DNA of 64,000 nucleotides. It comes from Candidatus Hepatoplasma crinochetorum. Its GTDB lineage: Bacteria; Bacillota_I; Bacilli_A; Mycoplasmatales; Hepatoplasmataceae. The DNA is taken from assembly GCA_001179805.1 (NCBI GenBank), contig CWGI01000001.1, forward strand, positions 372,001 through 436,000, read 5' to 3'. Numbering within the stretch: position 1 is the first letter of the stretch; the number at the start of each line of letters is the position of its first letter. Below the pieces are notes generated by a model. The model was not told the DNA's origin and searched no databases. It saw only the letters and a program-made list of their open reading frames with translations. The position numbers were made by a program, and so were the translations under genes. Below are positions 1 through 10,937 of this stretch, one piece after another.

Positions 1-348
<348 letters not shown>

Positions 349-353
349 TTAAT

Positions 354-2297
354 TTAATAATCAAGTTTTGCAAATAAAGCATTTTTTTCAATAAATTTTT
401 TTCTTGGTAAAACTATCTCACCCATAAGTTCTGAAAAAACACGATCTGCATCTTGTGCATCTTCAATAGCTACAAGTAATAACTTACGACTAGTTGGATC
501 CATTGTTGTTTCTCATAATTGTAAATCATTCATTTCTCCCAATCCTTTATATCTTTGGATAGAAATTTTAGCTTTTTTTTCTAATTTGCTTAAAAATTGT
601 TCTTTTTCTGAATCAGTATAAATATATCTTGATGATTTACCTTTTGTTATTTTATATAAAGGTGGTTGCGCAATATATAAATGTCCTGCTTCAATTAATT
701 CTTTAAAATAACGAAAGAAAAATGTTAAAAGTAAAGTTCTAATATGTGAACCATCAACATCAGCATCGGTCATAATAATAATTTTCCCATATCTGATTTT
801 TTCAATATTAAAATCCTCATTAATCCCTGTTCCAATCGCAATAATAAGTGAATTTATCTCATTATTATTAAATAATTTATCAATTCTTGATTTTTCAGCA
901 TTTATTACCTTACCTCTTAATGGTAAAATGGCTTGAATTTCACGATTTCTCCCCATTTTAGCACTACCACCAGCAGAATCTCCTTCTACAATAAAAAGTT
1001 CTGTAATTTGATTATTTTTCGAAGAACAATCTGCCAATTTGCCAGGAAGAGTACTAGAAAATAAATTATCTTTCCTTCTTGTTAATTCTTTTGCTTTTTG
1101 TGCTGCAAGTCTTGATTTTGAAGCCTGTTTTATTTTTGCAATTATAAGTTGAGCTTGTGTTGGATTTTCAAGTAAGTAATTTTCAAATTGTTCTGAAATA
1201 ATATTATTTACAATTCTTCTAACCTCGATATTTGCAAATTTACCTTTCGTCTGTCCTTCATACATAGGATCAGGATGTTTTACAGATATTACAGCGGTAA
1301 GACCTTCTTTTACATCATCTCGAACAAAAATTTCTTGTTCTTTTTTAGGCAACTGCTCTTTTACATATTTATTAATAATTCTTATAACGGCATCAAAAAA
1401 ACCTTGTACATGTGTTCCGCCTTCAACTGTTGCGATGTTATTTACAAAAGAAAGAATTTTTGGTTGATAAGCAGTAGTATATTGTAAAGCAACATCAACT
1501 GTAATATCTTCTTTTTTATCAGAAGAATATATTACTTCTTTTGTAATTAATTCGTATCCTTTATTTAAATAACCAACGAAATCTATTAAACCATTCTTAA
1601 ATTGATATTTAATTTTTTTTGAATCTACATCTCTATTATCAGTAAATTCAATCAATAAATTTTTATTTAAATAAGCATTCTCTTTTAATCTTTTATTGAT
1701 AATTTCAAAATCAAAACTATTTACTCCTGGGTTAAAAAGTGAAAAATCAGGTTTAAAAGTTACACTTGTTCCTTTTTTATCAGTAGGACCTAAATTTTGT
1801 AATTCATTCGCCTTAACTCCGCCATCCTTAAATAAAATAGAATAAGCTTGCTTATTTCTAAAAGAAGTAACTTCAAGTGTTTCAGAAAGAGCATTTACAA
1901 CTGAAGCTCCAACACCATGTAATCCTCCAGAAACTTTATATCCTGATTTTTCTCCTCCAAATTTTCCACCAGCATGTAATTTTGTAAATACAGTTTCTAA
2001 GGTAGAAGTATTAGTTTTAGGATGAATCTCAATCGGAATACCTCGTCCATCATCATTTATTGTAATTGATTCATCAGGATTTAAAATTACCTCAATTTTA
2101 GTAGCATAATTTGCTAATACCTCATCAATCGAATTATCAATTATCTCCCACACAAGATGATGTAATCCCTTATCATCAATATTTCCAATATACATTCCTG
2201 GACGTTTACGCACAGCCTCTAATTCTTCTAATACTTGAATTGAATCTTGATTATAATTATTTTCAATTTCTCTTGTAGTTTCATTTTCCTTTTTCAT
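354..2297 (-). CDS. gyrB: DNA gyrase subunit B
   Basis: This is the ATPase subunit of DNA gyrase, 647 residues, close to the usual length of 635-650. The GHKL ATPase domain shows EAVRKRPGMYIG (about residues 27-38) and the Mg-binding EIIDNSIDE (51-59). DGRGIP and a GLHGVG lid motif follow. The TOPRIM domain has EGDSAGGSAK near 437 and DADVDGSHIRTLL near 508. The C-terminal QRYKGLGEMN is followed by a TGA that must be read as Trp (LQLWETTMDP is the normal GyrB sequence). The frame then runs on to TAA at 354-356. AGGAAA lies just upstream of the ATG. Eight bases separate it from the recF stop, so it is in an operon with recF and gyrA. Confidence 0.97.
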
Positions 2298-2305
2298 GTT
2301 ATTTC

Positions 2306-3325
2306 CTAAATTTCAATAAGTTGAACTTTTTGTTTTAATTTTTGATCTAATTTTACTTTTGGTGACGTAATAAAAGAATTTAAATTTTTGTCAATTAAGA
2401 TTTGCAAAAATAGATTTGAATTTTTTTTATCTAACTCTGAAAAAATATCATCTAAAAGCAAAATAAATTCCAAATCATATTCTTTTTTTAAGTACTCAAT
2501 AAAAGAAATTACAAGTAATAAAATTGCCATTTTTATCTGTCCATCTGATGCAATTTTTAAATAAGAATCATTATTATATCCAATAACATAATCATCTTTA
2601 GTAATTGTAATTGGTGGTTTTAAAAGCAAATTTTCTAAAATCTTATCTTTTGAAAAAATTGCGCGTTTGTAATTTAATTTAAGTTCTTTTTTAAGATATA
2701 GTTTTGTATTTTTTTGATAAAAAAGATTCAAATTGTTAATTTCTTTTTCTCTTATATTAATTATTTCTTCTTCTAATTCTTTAATTGAATCAACTACTTC
2801 TGATTTTAAAGAACGATTAATGACAATAGAATTATTATTAATATCTTGTAAAGATATTAATAATTTTTCAAAATCTGACAATAATTTTTCATAAATTTTA
2901 TGATCCAATTTAATAAGGATATTAATCAAACTTTGTCTTGTTGTTTTTTGATATTTAAAATTATTTATTAACTTATTGTTGATAAAAATTGGAATAGAAA
3001 CAATTGTCTTGTTTCCCCCGATATTTTCTGATCCATTAAGCAAAATACGTTTTTTAAATGGAGACAATTCAATTTCTAATTCTTTTCATAGTTTATTAAA
3101 GTCAGTAAGCTTTAAATTTATTTTTGTAAATTCTTGTTCATTTTTAATTAGATCTTGAAATCTTTTCGTACGAAAAGAGGAATTTTCCATCGCAAAAAAG
3201 AAAGCTTCTAAAATGCTTGTTTTTCCACTTCCATTTTCTCCTAAAAAAATGTTTACGTTTTTTTTAAAATAAATATTTTTTTCACTATGATTACGAAAAT
3301 TTTGTAAATTAATTTCTTTAATCAT
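2306..3325 (-). CDS. recF: DNA replication and repair protein RecF
   Basis: RecF is an SMC-like ABC ATPase that helps load RecA at single-strand gaps. The 339-residue frame crosses one TGA(Trp) at 3086-3088. The N-terminus MIKEINLQNFRNH is the family signature. The Walker A motif is GENGSGKTS near residues 29-37. The ABC signature region is SDGQIKMAILL (normally SRGQQR-like), and the Walker B is LLLDDIFSELD, all in the proper order with a coiled-coil region between. Many Mollicutes have lost recF, so its retention here is notable. It sits directly upstream of gyrB, the ancestral dnaA-recF-gyrB neighbourhood turned round by the origin. Confidence 0.9.
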
Positions 3326-3394
3326 TTGTTATAAATTATAACATTTTTTGATTATTTAAAATAAGTTGTAAATAAGAAATAATAATAAATTAAA

Positions 3395-6300
3395 TTAAAC
3401 TTCTTTTTTTGCTTTATGTTGAATTATAGCATGCTTAATAATTTCTGTCGTCATCGTAAATAAGGCTGAAAAAATCCAATAAATTGCTAGTAAAACCGGA
3501 ACAATTAATCCCATAAATATAAATACACCGATCATTATATTTTGTGTTTTATTTTGTTTTTTCATAGCTTTTTTTGTTTGCTCGTCTATTCTTTTGATTC
3601 CTTTTCGTTTATTAGAAAGCATTCTTGGTAATTTACTTGAAAGACCTTGTGAAAAACCAACAGCAATACCTACAAATAAGTAAGCAAAAAATAAACTCCC
3701 AACACTAAACATCCCTGAAATAGCAGAGACAGAAAAAGAAAATTGTCCCACTGAAATTATTTTATAAGCCGGTAGAGCCGAAATAATTATTCAAATTGAA
3801 AGAAAAATAGGCATAGTTACAAAAATGGTACCAAGGGAGGCAAATGGATTTACATTATTTTTTCGATAAAGCGCCATTGTCTCTTGTTGTTTACGCATTT
3901 TCATCTGTTTATTCTTTTTATCATATTGCTGATATTTAGCATTAATTTGTGCAACCTGGGTTTGAACTTCTTGCATTTTTGATTGATTTTTATTTGAACC
4001 AAAAGACATTGCATAACCAATTCCTCTTAAAATAAAAGTAATTAGAAAAATTCCAATAATAACTCCCCAGACAGCTCCAATAGGAAATATAGATTGAATT
4101 ATAATTGATAATTGTGCTAATGGTCAAACAAATAATCCATACATTGGTCCATACTCAGGATCTCAAGCATCTTGCCAATCACCAATGTCATCTGTAAATA
4201 CCTCATGATTATTATTTAAACCGTCTCCTTCTGCTTGATTTAAAATATTATAAAGTGAAGCAGTTATACCAAAATCAGCCGTTGTTTGAATTAATGGATC
4301 AATAGAACTAGATTGAGAATCAGTATCAAAAGTTGAACTAATACCAATAAATGGAGTATAAAAATTAAGATTTCCAATAAGAACACTTTTTTCACTTAAA
4401 TCTGAAACTTCATTATTATCTTCATCATGATAAATAATTTCATAACCAATATTAATATATTGACTATAATCAATTAAATAATTTGAAACTAAATTTTGTC
4501 CTTCTATTGTAAAAAATTTATCAAAATTATTATTATTAAAATCTGAAGCACTAGCAAAATAAAGAAAAGCATTTGCATCAAATGTTGTATCAGCACCAGC
4601 TTTATTGGAAGCTAATTCAATTAATTGTCAATCATTATTTTGATCTTTTTCCATAAATGCTCATCCTGAATAATCAGTTCTATTAGCTTGCCCAGCTTTT
4701 GTTCCATCCATTCAATCAGAAGGACGCAAAACATCGACATCTTCATAAGTAGTATATTCTTCCTCATCACTTAGATCATAATCATAAGCACTTTGATATG
4801 TTGTTTTTGAATCATAAATATTATTTTCATAATTATAACCAGTAATTAGTTGCATTGATTTTTGACTAGGATAAAAAACCTCCGAAGGATCAGAAACACT
4901 ACGAGAATTTATAACATCATATGAAGTACCAACAACTAAATTAGTAGATTCTAAATTTTGCCAAATCCCGCTATTTAAAATATTAAGAGCATAAGGAGAT
5001 ATTAAAAAATTAAAACCAGATGTATAATCAACATTACCAGGAGAAGGAGGACTACTATCTTGATAAAAAATATAACTAATTATTCCATCTACAGTGCGAT
5101 CTACATTCGAAGGAATTTCAATATCTTCAATAGTTTGATCTTGATCACTATAATTTAATTCATAATCAATTATTTTTTCAAAATCATATTGATAATTTGC
5201 TGTTAGTATTGCAAAATTATCATTAATTGAATTAAAATCACCTCCTGTTTGAGAATTTATTCCCCCATAATAAGCTAAAATATTTGTATACAATTTAACT
5301 TCACTTTGATAAAGATTATATTTATCTTCACTTATAGTTGAAGGATCTTCATTTTGATCTTCACTTAATTGATGTAAATAAATAACACTATTAACAGGAG
5401 CTCAATTTAAAGGATTAATTAAATCCGATGAATTAACATTACCGACTTGATCATAACTATCAGAAAATGTTTGTTCAGAAGTAGGATCCAAAGTAGAAAA
5501 ATCAAGCAATGGACCCGTATAATAAGCAAAACCTTTCTGTACAGTTGAATAATAATCATCTCCATTTACTATATCATCTCCATTACTATCTATTACATTA
5601 TCATTTTCATCAGAAGAAATAGGTTGAATATATGAAAGAAAATCTTCACTATAAATAGAATTATTATCTGCAAGGTAAGCATAAAATTCAATGGCATCAA
5701 TTTCTTCATTATCATTTCCATAAGGATTAGTAGTTTGATTATAAATATCATAATTTTCTAGATTATAATTAGAATCACTTAATGAATATTGATAAAATTG
5801 TTTTTTAACAACATCTGAAAAATAATCAATATTAAATGGCATTATTAAATATTGATTATTAATTAAATCAACATTACTTCAATCATATCCTAAAAAGGCA
5901 GTAGAATAATAAGTGCTAAGTGAAAGATTAGCCGTTGAAGATAATAAAGAAATTTGATAATCAGCTATATTTTTTCCAGGAGTAGTAAATAAATTATAAT
6001 CAATATTTTCAGGATCAATATTTTCATTATCTATTCCCATAAGATAATTATAATTGGGACGGTATATTTCAAATGGTAATAAAAAATTGTCTTCTTCAAG
6101 ATCAGTAAAAGGATTATCCCCTGTTGCAACAATTTGATAAGAAAAAGTTGATTCTTGTCCCTTATACATATTAGGAACAACTTCCTGTTTATTTCCATAA
6201 AATTCAAGTCCCCTTGAAACTTGTTGTGTAGTGGTATGAATAAACTCGGCAGCACAACCTCAAAGTGTAACTACAGTTAAAAATGAAAATAAAATTCATT

Positions 6301-6403
6301 TACCGTATTTTCTAATTCCCTTAAAAAATTTAGAAAAAGAAAAATGACCAGATTCATCTGATTTTTTTACTTCTTCATAAAAAGAATGATTACCTTTTGC
6401 CAT
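3395..6403 (-). CDS. yidC: Membrane protein insertase YidC with a very large extracellular insertion
   Basis: YidC inserts and folds membrane proteins. With TGA as Trp this is one open frame of 1002 residues, against roughly 250-400 for typical Gram-positive YidC and about 550 for E. coli. Residues 36-53 form the first membrane segment (WILFSFLTVVTLWGCAAEF, a typical mollicute YidC start). About 700 D/N/Y/S-rich residues follow and should be extracellular. The insertase core lies at about 755-1002. It has LFVWPLAQL, the helix FLITFILRGIGYAM with the conserved groove arginine, a Lys/Gln-rich coiled cytoplasmic hairpin (about 805-850), NPFASLGTIFVTMPIFLSIW and a final hydrophobic pair. It ends in a Lys-rich tail. 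It starts six bases from the rnpA stop, the standard rpmH-rnpA-yidC order. The insertion has no recognisable domain. Confidence 0.9.
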
Positions 6404-6409
6404 TTATAT

Positions 6410-6736
6410 CTAATTCTCAATAAATTTATTTAATAAATTTATAATTATATGTTCCTTTTTCTTAAAGTCAAAATTGTAAAAATTTGGTTTTGTAATTATT
6501 ACAAGATCTTTTTTTAATAAATTTAAGTTTGAAAATTTCCCAATTATATTTTTAATTTGTCTCTTTTGATTATTTCGAAAAACAGCATCACCGTGTTTTT
6601 TTGGAATTGAAATACCAATTTTTGTTTCTTCTGCAGAAATATAAAAAATCGAAAAATAATCAGTATATATTTTTTTACCCTCTACAAGAACTTTTTGAAA
6701 TAATTGTTTATTTTTTAATGAGTATATTTGCTTCAT
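6410..6736 (-). CDS. rnpA: Ribonuclease P protein component
   Basis: This is the small basic protein subunit of RNase P, which helps the RNA subunit cut the 5' leader from pre-tRNAs. At 108 residues it has the usual length. The RNR signature appears as FRNNQKRQIKNII (about residues 72-84), preceded by the central strand IGISIPKKHGDAV. It lies between rpmH and yidC, which is the conserved gene order. The start at 6734-6736 is the only ATG that preserves the N-terminal SLKNKQLFQKVL helix. Confidence 0.92.
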   Translation of the reverse strand: MKQIYSLKNKQLFQKVLVEGKKIYTDYFSIFYISAEETKIGISIPKKHGDAVFRNNQKRQIKNIIGKFSNLNLLKKDLVIITKPNFYNFDFKKKEHIIINLLNKFIEN

Positions 6737-6759
6737 TAGCTATTCTTTATAATTAATTA

Positions 6760-6891
6760 TTAAACAGTTAATTTTTTACGGCCTTTTTTTCTTCTAGAAT
6801 TTAAAATTTTACTGTTCTTAGATGCTTTACGAGCACGAAAACCATGAGTTTTAGCTTTCTTACGTTTATTAGGCTGATAAGTTCTTTTCAT
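6760..6891 (-). CDS. rpmH: 50S ribosomal protein bL34
   Basis: This is ribosomal protein L34, 43 residues, highly basic. It starts with the family signature [12 protein letters not shown], then [11 protein letters not shown], and ends in [11 protein letters not shown]. It is the first gene to the left of the replication origin and is read away from it, as in most bacteria. The ATG at 6889-6891 has GGAG close upstream (from GGAGTAGAAATG). Confidence 0.96.
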   Translation of the reverse strand: MKRTYQPNKRKKAKTHGFRARKASKNSKILNSRRKKGRKKLTV

Positions 6892-7274
6892 TTCTACTCC
6901 TTAAATTTTATTTAGATATGAATTATTATATAATAATTTAACTATTAATTAATGGATTTAAGAGTAATTAATAATAGAAAATTTATTAAAAAAATACTTA
7001 TTTCAAAAGACTTTCTAAAATTTTATTAACTTTTAGATATTAAAAAATTTATAAATGTTTAAAAATTAAAAGAATGTTTAAAAAATGTTTAAAAAAGATA
7101 AAAAAATTATTAATGTGGAAAAAATGCTAATTTTTTAAATATTAATATTTAAATGTTAATAACTATAAGGATTTAAAATGTTAATAAGTTTTCCACACCA
7201 ATGTGGAAAAGTATCTACCTTTTAGAAGTTTTCCACATTTTAAAAAATGTTTATTATAATTCTTATATATTAAT
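6892..7274. other. oriC: Probable replication origin (oriC) between rpmH and dnaA
   Basis: This 383-base gap carries no gene. It is extremely AT-rich and holds four 9-mers matching the mollicute DnaA-box form TTTTCCACA/TGTGGAAAA: 7114-7122 (reverse), 7189-7197 (forward), 7202-7210 (reverse) and 7229-7237 (forward). The middle two form an inverted pair separated by four bases. To the left, 7030-7105 contains repeated AATGTTTAAAAA words that could be the unwinding element. Its position between divergent rpmH and dnaA is the standard bacterial origin. Activity is inferred from layout and boxes. Confidence 0.85.
7255..7260 (+). promoter_or_regulatory. dnaA promoter -10 (TATAAT)
   Basis: A perfect TATAAT lies 14 bases before the dnaA ATG. 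Transcription would start near 7267, giving a leader of only about eight bases with no Shine-Dalgarno sequence, so dnaA may be translated from a nearly leaderless mRNA. The expected -35 position (about 7232-7237) overlaps the DnaA box at 7229-7237, which fits DnaA repressing its own gene. Confidence 0.55.
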
Positions 7275-8648
7275 ATGGATGTAAATAATTTAGAAAAAAC
7301 CTGAAAGGAAATTTATTCTTCAACTAGTGTTGATGAAGATTGAAGATATAATTTTTTTAAATTAATTGAGAGTAGTTCAAAATTAGCTGAAATAGATAAA
7401 ATAAATAATAAAATTTTTATTACTGTTAATGCAATTTTTGAAAAACAGATAATAAATGATAATTTTTACAGTTTCTTATTGGATAGTATCAAAAATAAAT
7501 TAGGAAAACAATATAAACTTACAATAATTACAGAAAAAGAATATGAGGAATTAAAAGAAAAAGAGCAAGAAAAAATAAAAGGAAAAACAAAAATCAATAA
7601 TAGCTATGATTCATTAAATGAAAAATTTACTTTTGATAATTTTATTATATCTGATCGTAACGTATTGTTATATAAGGCAGCAATGGCTATTGCTTTATCA
7701 AATAATAGTAGTAATTTAAATTGAAATCCATTTTTTATTCATGGAAAAAGCGGACTAGGAAAAACTCATATTCTGCATTCTATAGGAAATGAAATTAAAA
7801 AAAGCTTTTTAGAAAAGAGAATTAAATATGTAGAAGCAAAAGATTTTGGAAATATTGTAATGAATGCTTTTGAATCAGATGATATTAATAAGAATATTCA
7901 AAATATTTTCAATGAATATTCTGAATATGATTGTCTTTTAATAGATGATATTCAATTTATTCAATCAAGAAAAAAGACAAAAGAAGTATTTTTTAATATT
8001 TTTAATTTTTTTATTAATAATAATAAACAAATTGTTGTTACTTCAGATCAAGATCCCAAAGAATTAAAAGATTTTGAAGAAAGATTTATCACTAGGTTTA
8101 AAGGTGGATTAACAGTAAGAATTTATCCGCCTGATCAAAAAACAACAGAAGAAATTTTAAAACTTAAAATAAGAAAAAATGAAAGACTAGATATTAATAA
8201 ATTTACAAATGAATCAATTCAATGAATAGCTAATAATTTTGGTGAAAATGTAAGATTTCTAGAAGGAGCTCTTAACAGATTAATTTTATATGTAATAAAT
8301 AGTGAAAATAGTGAAAAAATCAACATAAATTTTATTTCAGAAGTATTTGAAGATATGGGTATTGAAGAAAAAACATCATTTGATTCTATTATTAATCTTG
8401 TGGCAAAAAAATATGGAATAAACCAAAAAGATATTTTAAGTAAATCAAGAAAAAGAGAAATTATAATTGCAAGAAATATCGCTATTTTTTTAACAAGAGA
8501 TATTTTACATTATTCTTTAAAAGACATTGGAAAGAAATTTAATAAGGATCATTCTACAATAATGTATGCAATTAATAAAATTGATGAAAATTTAAAAAAT
8601 AATGAGGAATTTAAAGAAATTATCAATGAATTAAAATTAAAAATTTAA
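7275..8648 (+). CDS. dnaA: Chromosomal replication initiator DnaA
   Basis: DnaA binds the origin boxes, forms an ATP-dependent filament and opens the duplex. The frame is 457 residues, reading five TGAs as Trp. Domain III has Walker A GKSGLGKTH (about 157-165), the Walker B region LLIDDIQF (about 220) and a sensor-type arginine region ERFITRFKGG. Domain IV ends with the DNA-binding signature KDHSTIMYAINKI (about 424-436). Domain I is short and divergent. The N-terminal ATG at 7275-7277 follows a TATAAT closely and has no ribosome-binding site. It is the first gene right of the origin and lies 174 bases before dnaN. Confidence 0.97.
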
Positions 8649-8755
8649 AAATAAATTTATTTTTCCCAATTTTTTTCAACACTTAATTAACATTTAAAAT
8701 TGTAAGAAAAAATAAATAAATCAACAATTTTTAATCACTTTTGATAGTTTTAAAC

Positions 8756-8764
8756 ATTTCCACA
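8756..8764 (+). promoter_or_regulatory. DnaA-box-like 9-mer in the dnaA-dnaN gap
   Basis: ATTTCCACA differs by one base from the TTTTCCACA boxes of the origin. It lies 30 bases upstream of the dnaN -10 sequence. In many firmicutes the dnaA-dnaN gap also carries DnaA boxes. A single copy could occur by chance in such AT-rich DNA. Confidence 0.35.
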
Positions 8765-8793
8765 TTAATAATAATAATAATTAAAAAAATAAA

Positions 8794-8799
8794 TATAAT
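8794..8799 (+). promoter_or_regulatory. dnaN promoter -10 (TATAAT)
   Basis: A perfect TATAAT lies 24 bases before the dnaN ATG, followed by AAGGA (8813-8817) as the ribosome-binding site. No convincing -35 is visible in the A/T-only sequence upstream. Confidence 0.45.
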
Positions 8800-8822
8800 A
8801 TATTTATATATTAAGGAAAAAA

Positions 8823-9950
8823 ATGAAATTCAAAATAGATAGTTTAAATTTAAAAAAAATATCAAGAATTTTTTCAAATATATCATACAACAATAATTAT
8901 TTAGTAGAAATGAATGGTATTTTATTTGAAATAAAAAAAGATAATATTTTTATCGAAGCAAGAAATACTTATATAAGTTTAAAATTTACATCAAATGAAA
9001 ACATAGAAGTAATAAATGAAGGTATTTTTTTAGTAAAGGCAAAATTATTAAATGAAGTAATATCAAAATTAGAAAATAACGAAATAATTACATTTAATAA
9101 AGTAGAAGAAAATTTAATTACAATTAAATCAAAAAATTCTTATTATGAAATAAATTTACTAAATCATAAAAATTATAAAAATGAAAAATTTATTTCAGAT
9201 AAAAAATATAATGAAATAATAATTAATAATTTTTATTTTAAAAAAATGATTGAATCAATTATATTTGCAGGGGACGAAAGATCTAATAGAAAAATATTGC
9301 AAGGTATAAATATAAAAATTAATGATAATTTTATCAAGTTATTAGCATCTGATAACGTAAGAATTGCTTTTAATAAACAAAAGATAAATTATACAGGCGA
9401 AAAAATAAATAAAATAATTCCTATTAAAGCAATTAAAGAGTATTTAAAATTAATTAATGAATCAGAAGAAATAAAATTAAGATTTTTTGAAAATAAGATG
9501 TTAATTTTAAGTAGTAATTTATTAGTTCAAATTAATTTAATAGAAGGTACATTCCCTAATTTAGAAAATGCTTTCTTTGATCAAAATAAAAATAAATTAA
9601 CAATTAAAAAAGATTTAATGTTGTCACTTTTAGATCGAGCACTTCCACTTGTTTTAAATAAAGAATCTAATAATACAATTATTACTTTAAAAATATTAAA
9701 AGAAAATTTGATGATTGAATCAAATGAAAGTGAAATTGGTTCATCAAAAGTTGAAACCGCTGATTTTAAATTTGAAGGAGCAAATGAATTTGTAATTCAT
9801 TTTAATCCAAGATTATTGAAGGAAGCTATTATAAAATTAGAAAATTTAGATTTAACTTTAGATTTTAATACATCTGAACAACCTTTTATAATGAAAGATA
9901 GTAGAAAAAATAATGATTTTAGATGTCTAATTTTACCTTTTAAAATTTAG
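8823..9950 (+). CDS. dnaN: DNA polymerase III beta subunit (sliding clamp)
   Basis: DnaN forms the dimeric ring that tethers DNA polymerase III to its template. At 375 residues it has the family length for three repeated clamp folds. Recognisable blocks include FAGDERSNRKILQGINIKI with LLASDNVRIAF in the second domain, and the C-terminal peptide-binding region ending FMKD..RCLILPFKI, which is close to the usual YLIMPMRL ending. AAGGA lies eight bases before the ATG. It follows dnaA in the standard order and is faced by a convergent gene nine bases downstream. Confidence 0.95.
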   Translation: MKFKIDSLNLKKISRIFSNISYNNNYLVEMNGILFEIKKDNIFIEARNTYISLKFTSNENIEVINEGIFLVKAKLLNEVISKLENNEIITFNKVEENLITIKSKNSYYEINLLNHKNYKNEKFISDKKYNEIIINNFYFKKMIESIIFAGDERSNRKILQGINIKINDNFIKLLASDNVRIAFNKQKINYTGEKINKIIPIKAIKEYLKLINESEEIKLRFFENKMLILSSNLLVQINLIEGTFPNLENAFFDQNKNKLTIKKDLMLSLLDRALPLVLNKESNNTIITLKILKENLMIESNESEIGSSKVETADFKFEGANEFVIHFNPRLLKEAIIKLENLDLTLDFNTSEQPFIMKDSRKNNDFRCLILPFKI

Positions 9951-9959
9951 GGTTTTATA

Positions 9960-10772
9960 TTAAAGTTGATTAATTTTTAAGTCTCTAATTTTTGATTTGA
10001 AATTAGTATTTAAATCAGAACTTATTTCAATCATCATCTCTCTTTTTATTTCATTCATCCACTCTTCTACTTCTTGTTCAATTTTTTTTCTTAATTTTAA
10101 AATTTTTTGATCACAATTTGCAAGTAAAAGATTATCATTATTTATTTTTATTTTCAAATTTCTTGCTTCGGTATTTAAAAAGTTAAATCTATTAAAATAT
10201 TTTTCGAATCCTTCAAAATCTATTTTAATAGTAGGAAAAGTTTTTATTTTTTCGTAAAATTGCTCAAATTCAAGTGAAAATTGCTTTTTATTATTTTCAA
10301 ATTTATCTGTAATTTCTTCTAGATCATCTCTTGTTTCAGCGATTCTTTTTTCCTTAGAAATTAAATTTATTTTTTTTCTTTTTAAAAAAATATCATTTAA
10401 GTTTAATTTTCTCAACTTATCAACAATATTTCCAAGTGATGCATTTACATCATCTAATTTTTCTTGGTAATTATATTTATTTTCAATCTCAGTTTTTATT
10501 TTTAAAATATTTTCTTTTATTATATTTATTTCCTCATTAAATTTATTTAAATTATTATATTCTTGAATTATTTTATTATCAATAAAATTTCTTTCTTGTA
10601 ATAATTTTTCATTTTCCTGTAAGCTGTTATTCAATATTTTAAAAAGCAATCTTAACTCACGATTATTGGGGAATTGAAGATTATTCAAAATATTTTGAAT
10701 ACTTGCTGTTGAAATTATTGTTTGTTTTTTTACATTTTCATTTTTTTTAATTTTATAATTTTCTTTTTTCAT
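9960..10772 (-). CDS. Hypothetical coiled-coil protein
   Basis: I do not recognise this 270-residue protein. From about residue 45 to 245 it is rich in Glu, Lys, Asn, Leu and Ile with heptad-like spacing (for example NEEINIIKENILKIKTEIE and LRKLNLNDIFLKRKKINLI), so it is probably a long coiled coil. There is no signal peptide, membrane segment or nucleotide-binding motif, so it is probably cytoplasmic. It is transcribed toward dnaN (convergent, nine-base gap) and away from the GlcNAc operon, with which it shares a 165-base control region containing a perfect palindrome. A structural or chromosome-associated role is possible but not supported by any motif. Confidence 0.7.
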   Translation of the reverse strand: MKKENYKIKKNENVKKQTIISTASIQNILNNLQFPNNRELRLLFKILNNSLQENEKLLQERNFIDNKIIQEYNNLNKFNEEINIIKENILKIKTEIENKYNYQEKLDDVNASLGNIVDKLRKLNLNDIFLKRKKINLISKEKRIAETRDDLEEITDKFENNKKQFSLEFEQFYEKIKTFPTIKIDFEGFEKYFNRFNFLNTEARNLKIKINNDNLLLANCDQKILKLRKKIEQEVEEWMNEIKREMMIEISSDLNTNFKSKIRDLKINQL

Positions 10773-10821
10773 TTTTTATCCCTTTATTCTATTAATTTTA
10801 TTATATTATTTTTAAATACAT

Positions 10822-10841
10822 TCATTTACTATAGTAAATGA
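10822..10841. promoter_or_regulatory. Perfect 20-bp palindrome, likely operator of the GlcNAc operon
   Basis: TCATTTACTATAGTAAATGA is perfectly self-complementary and lies in the gap between the divergent coiled-coil gene and the PTS-nagA-nagB operon. It has no T-run on either side, so it is not a typical terminator. Its size and symmetry fit a dimeric repressor site such as that of a GntR-, RpiR- or ROK-type sugar regulator. On the minus strand a TATAAT (10800-10805) would place its -35 at the edge of the palindrome. No regulator gene is adjacent. Confidence 0.55.
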
Positions 10842-10847
10842 TATTTT

Positions 10848-10871
10848 ATTTATTTTTTTACAAAAATAAAT
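10848..10871. other. AT-only hairpin upstream of the GlcNAc operon
   Basis: ATTTATTTTT, a four-base loop and AAAAATAAAT form a perfect 10-bp stem seven bases after the palindrome. In DNA this AT-rich it may be fortuitous. If transcribed it could be a weak leader hairpin or terminator. Confidence 0.3.
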
Positions 10872-10937
10872 CTTTTTAATTAAAAATATTCGATAATTTA
10901 ATTGTATTTAAGGGTAGATTAAAAGAAGAAATTAATT

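Noticed and set aside
3395-6403. Five separate short reading frames that could be taken as a broken yidC
   Set aside because: All pieces are in one frame and are joined only through TGA codons. With UGA as Trp they give one continuous 1002-residue protein.
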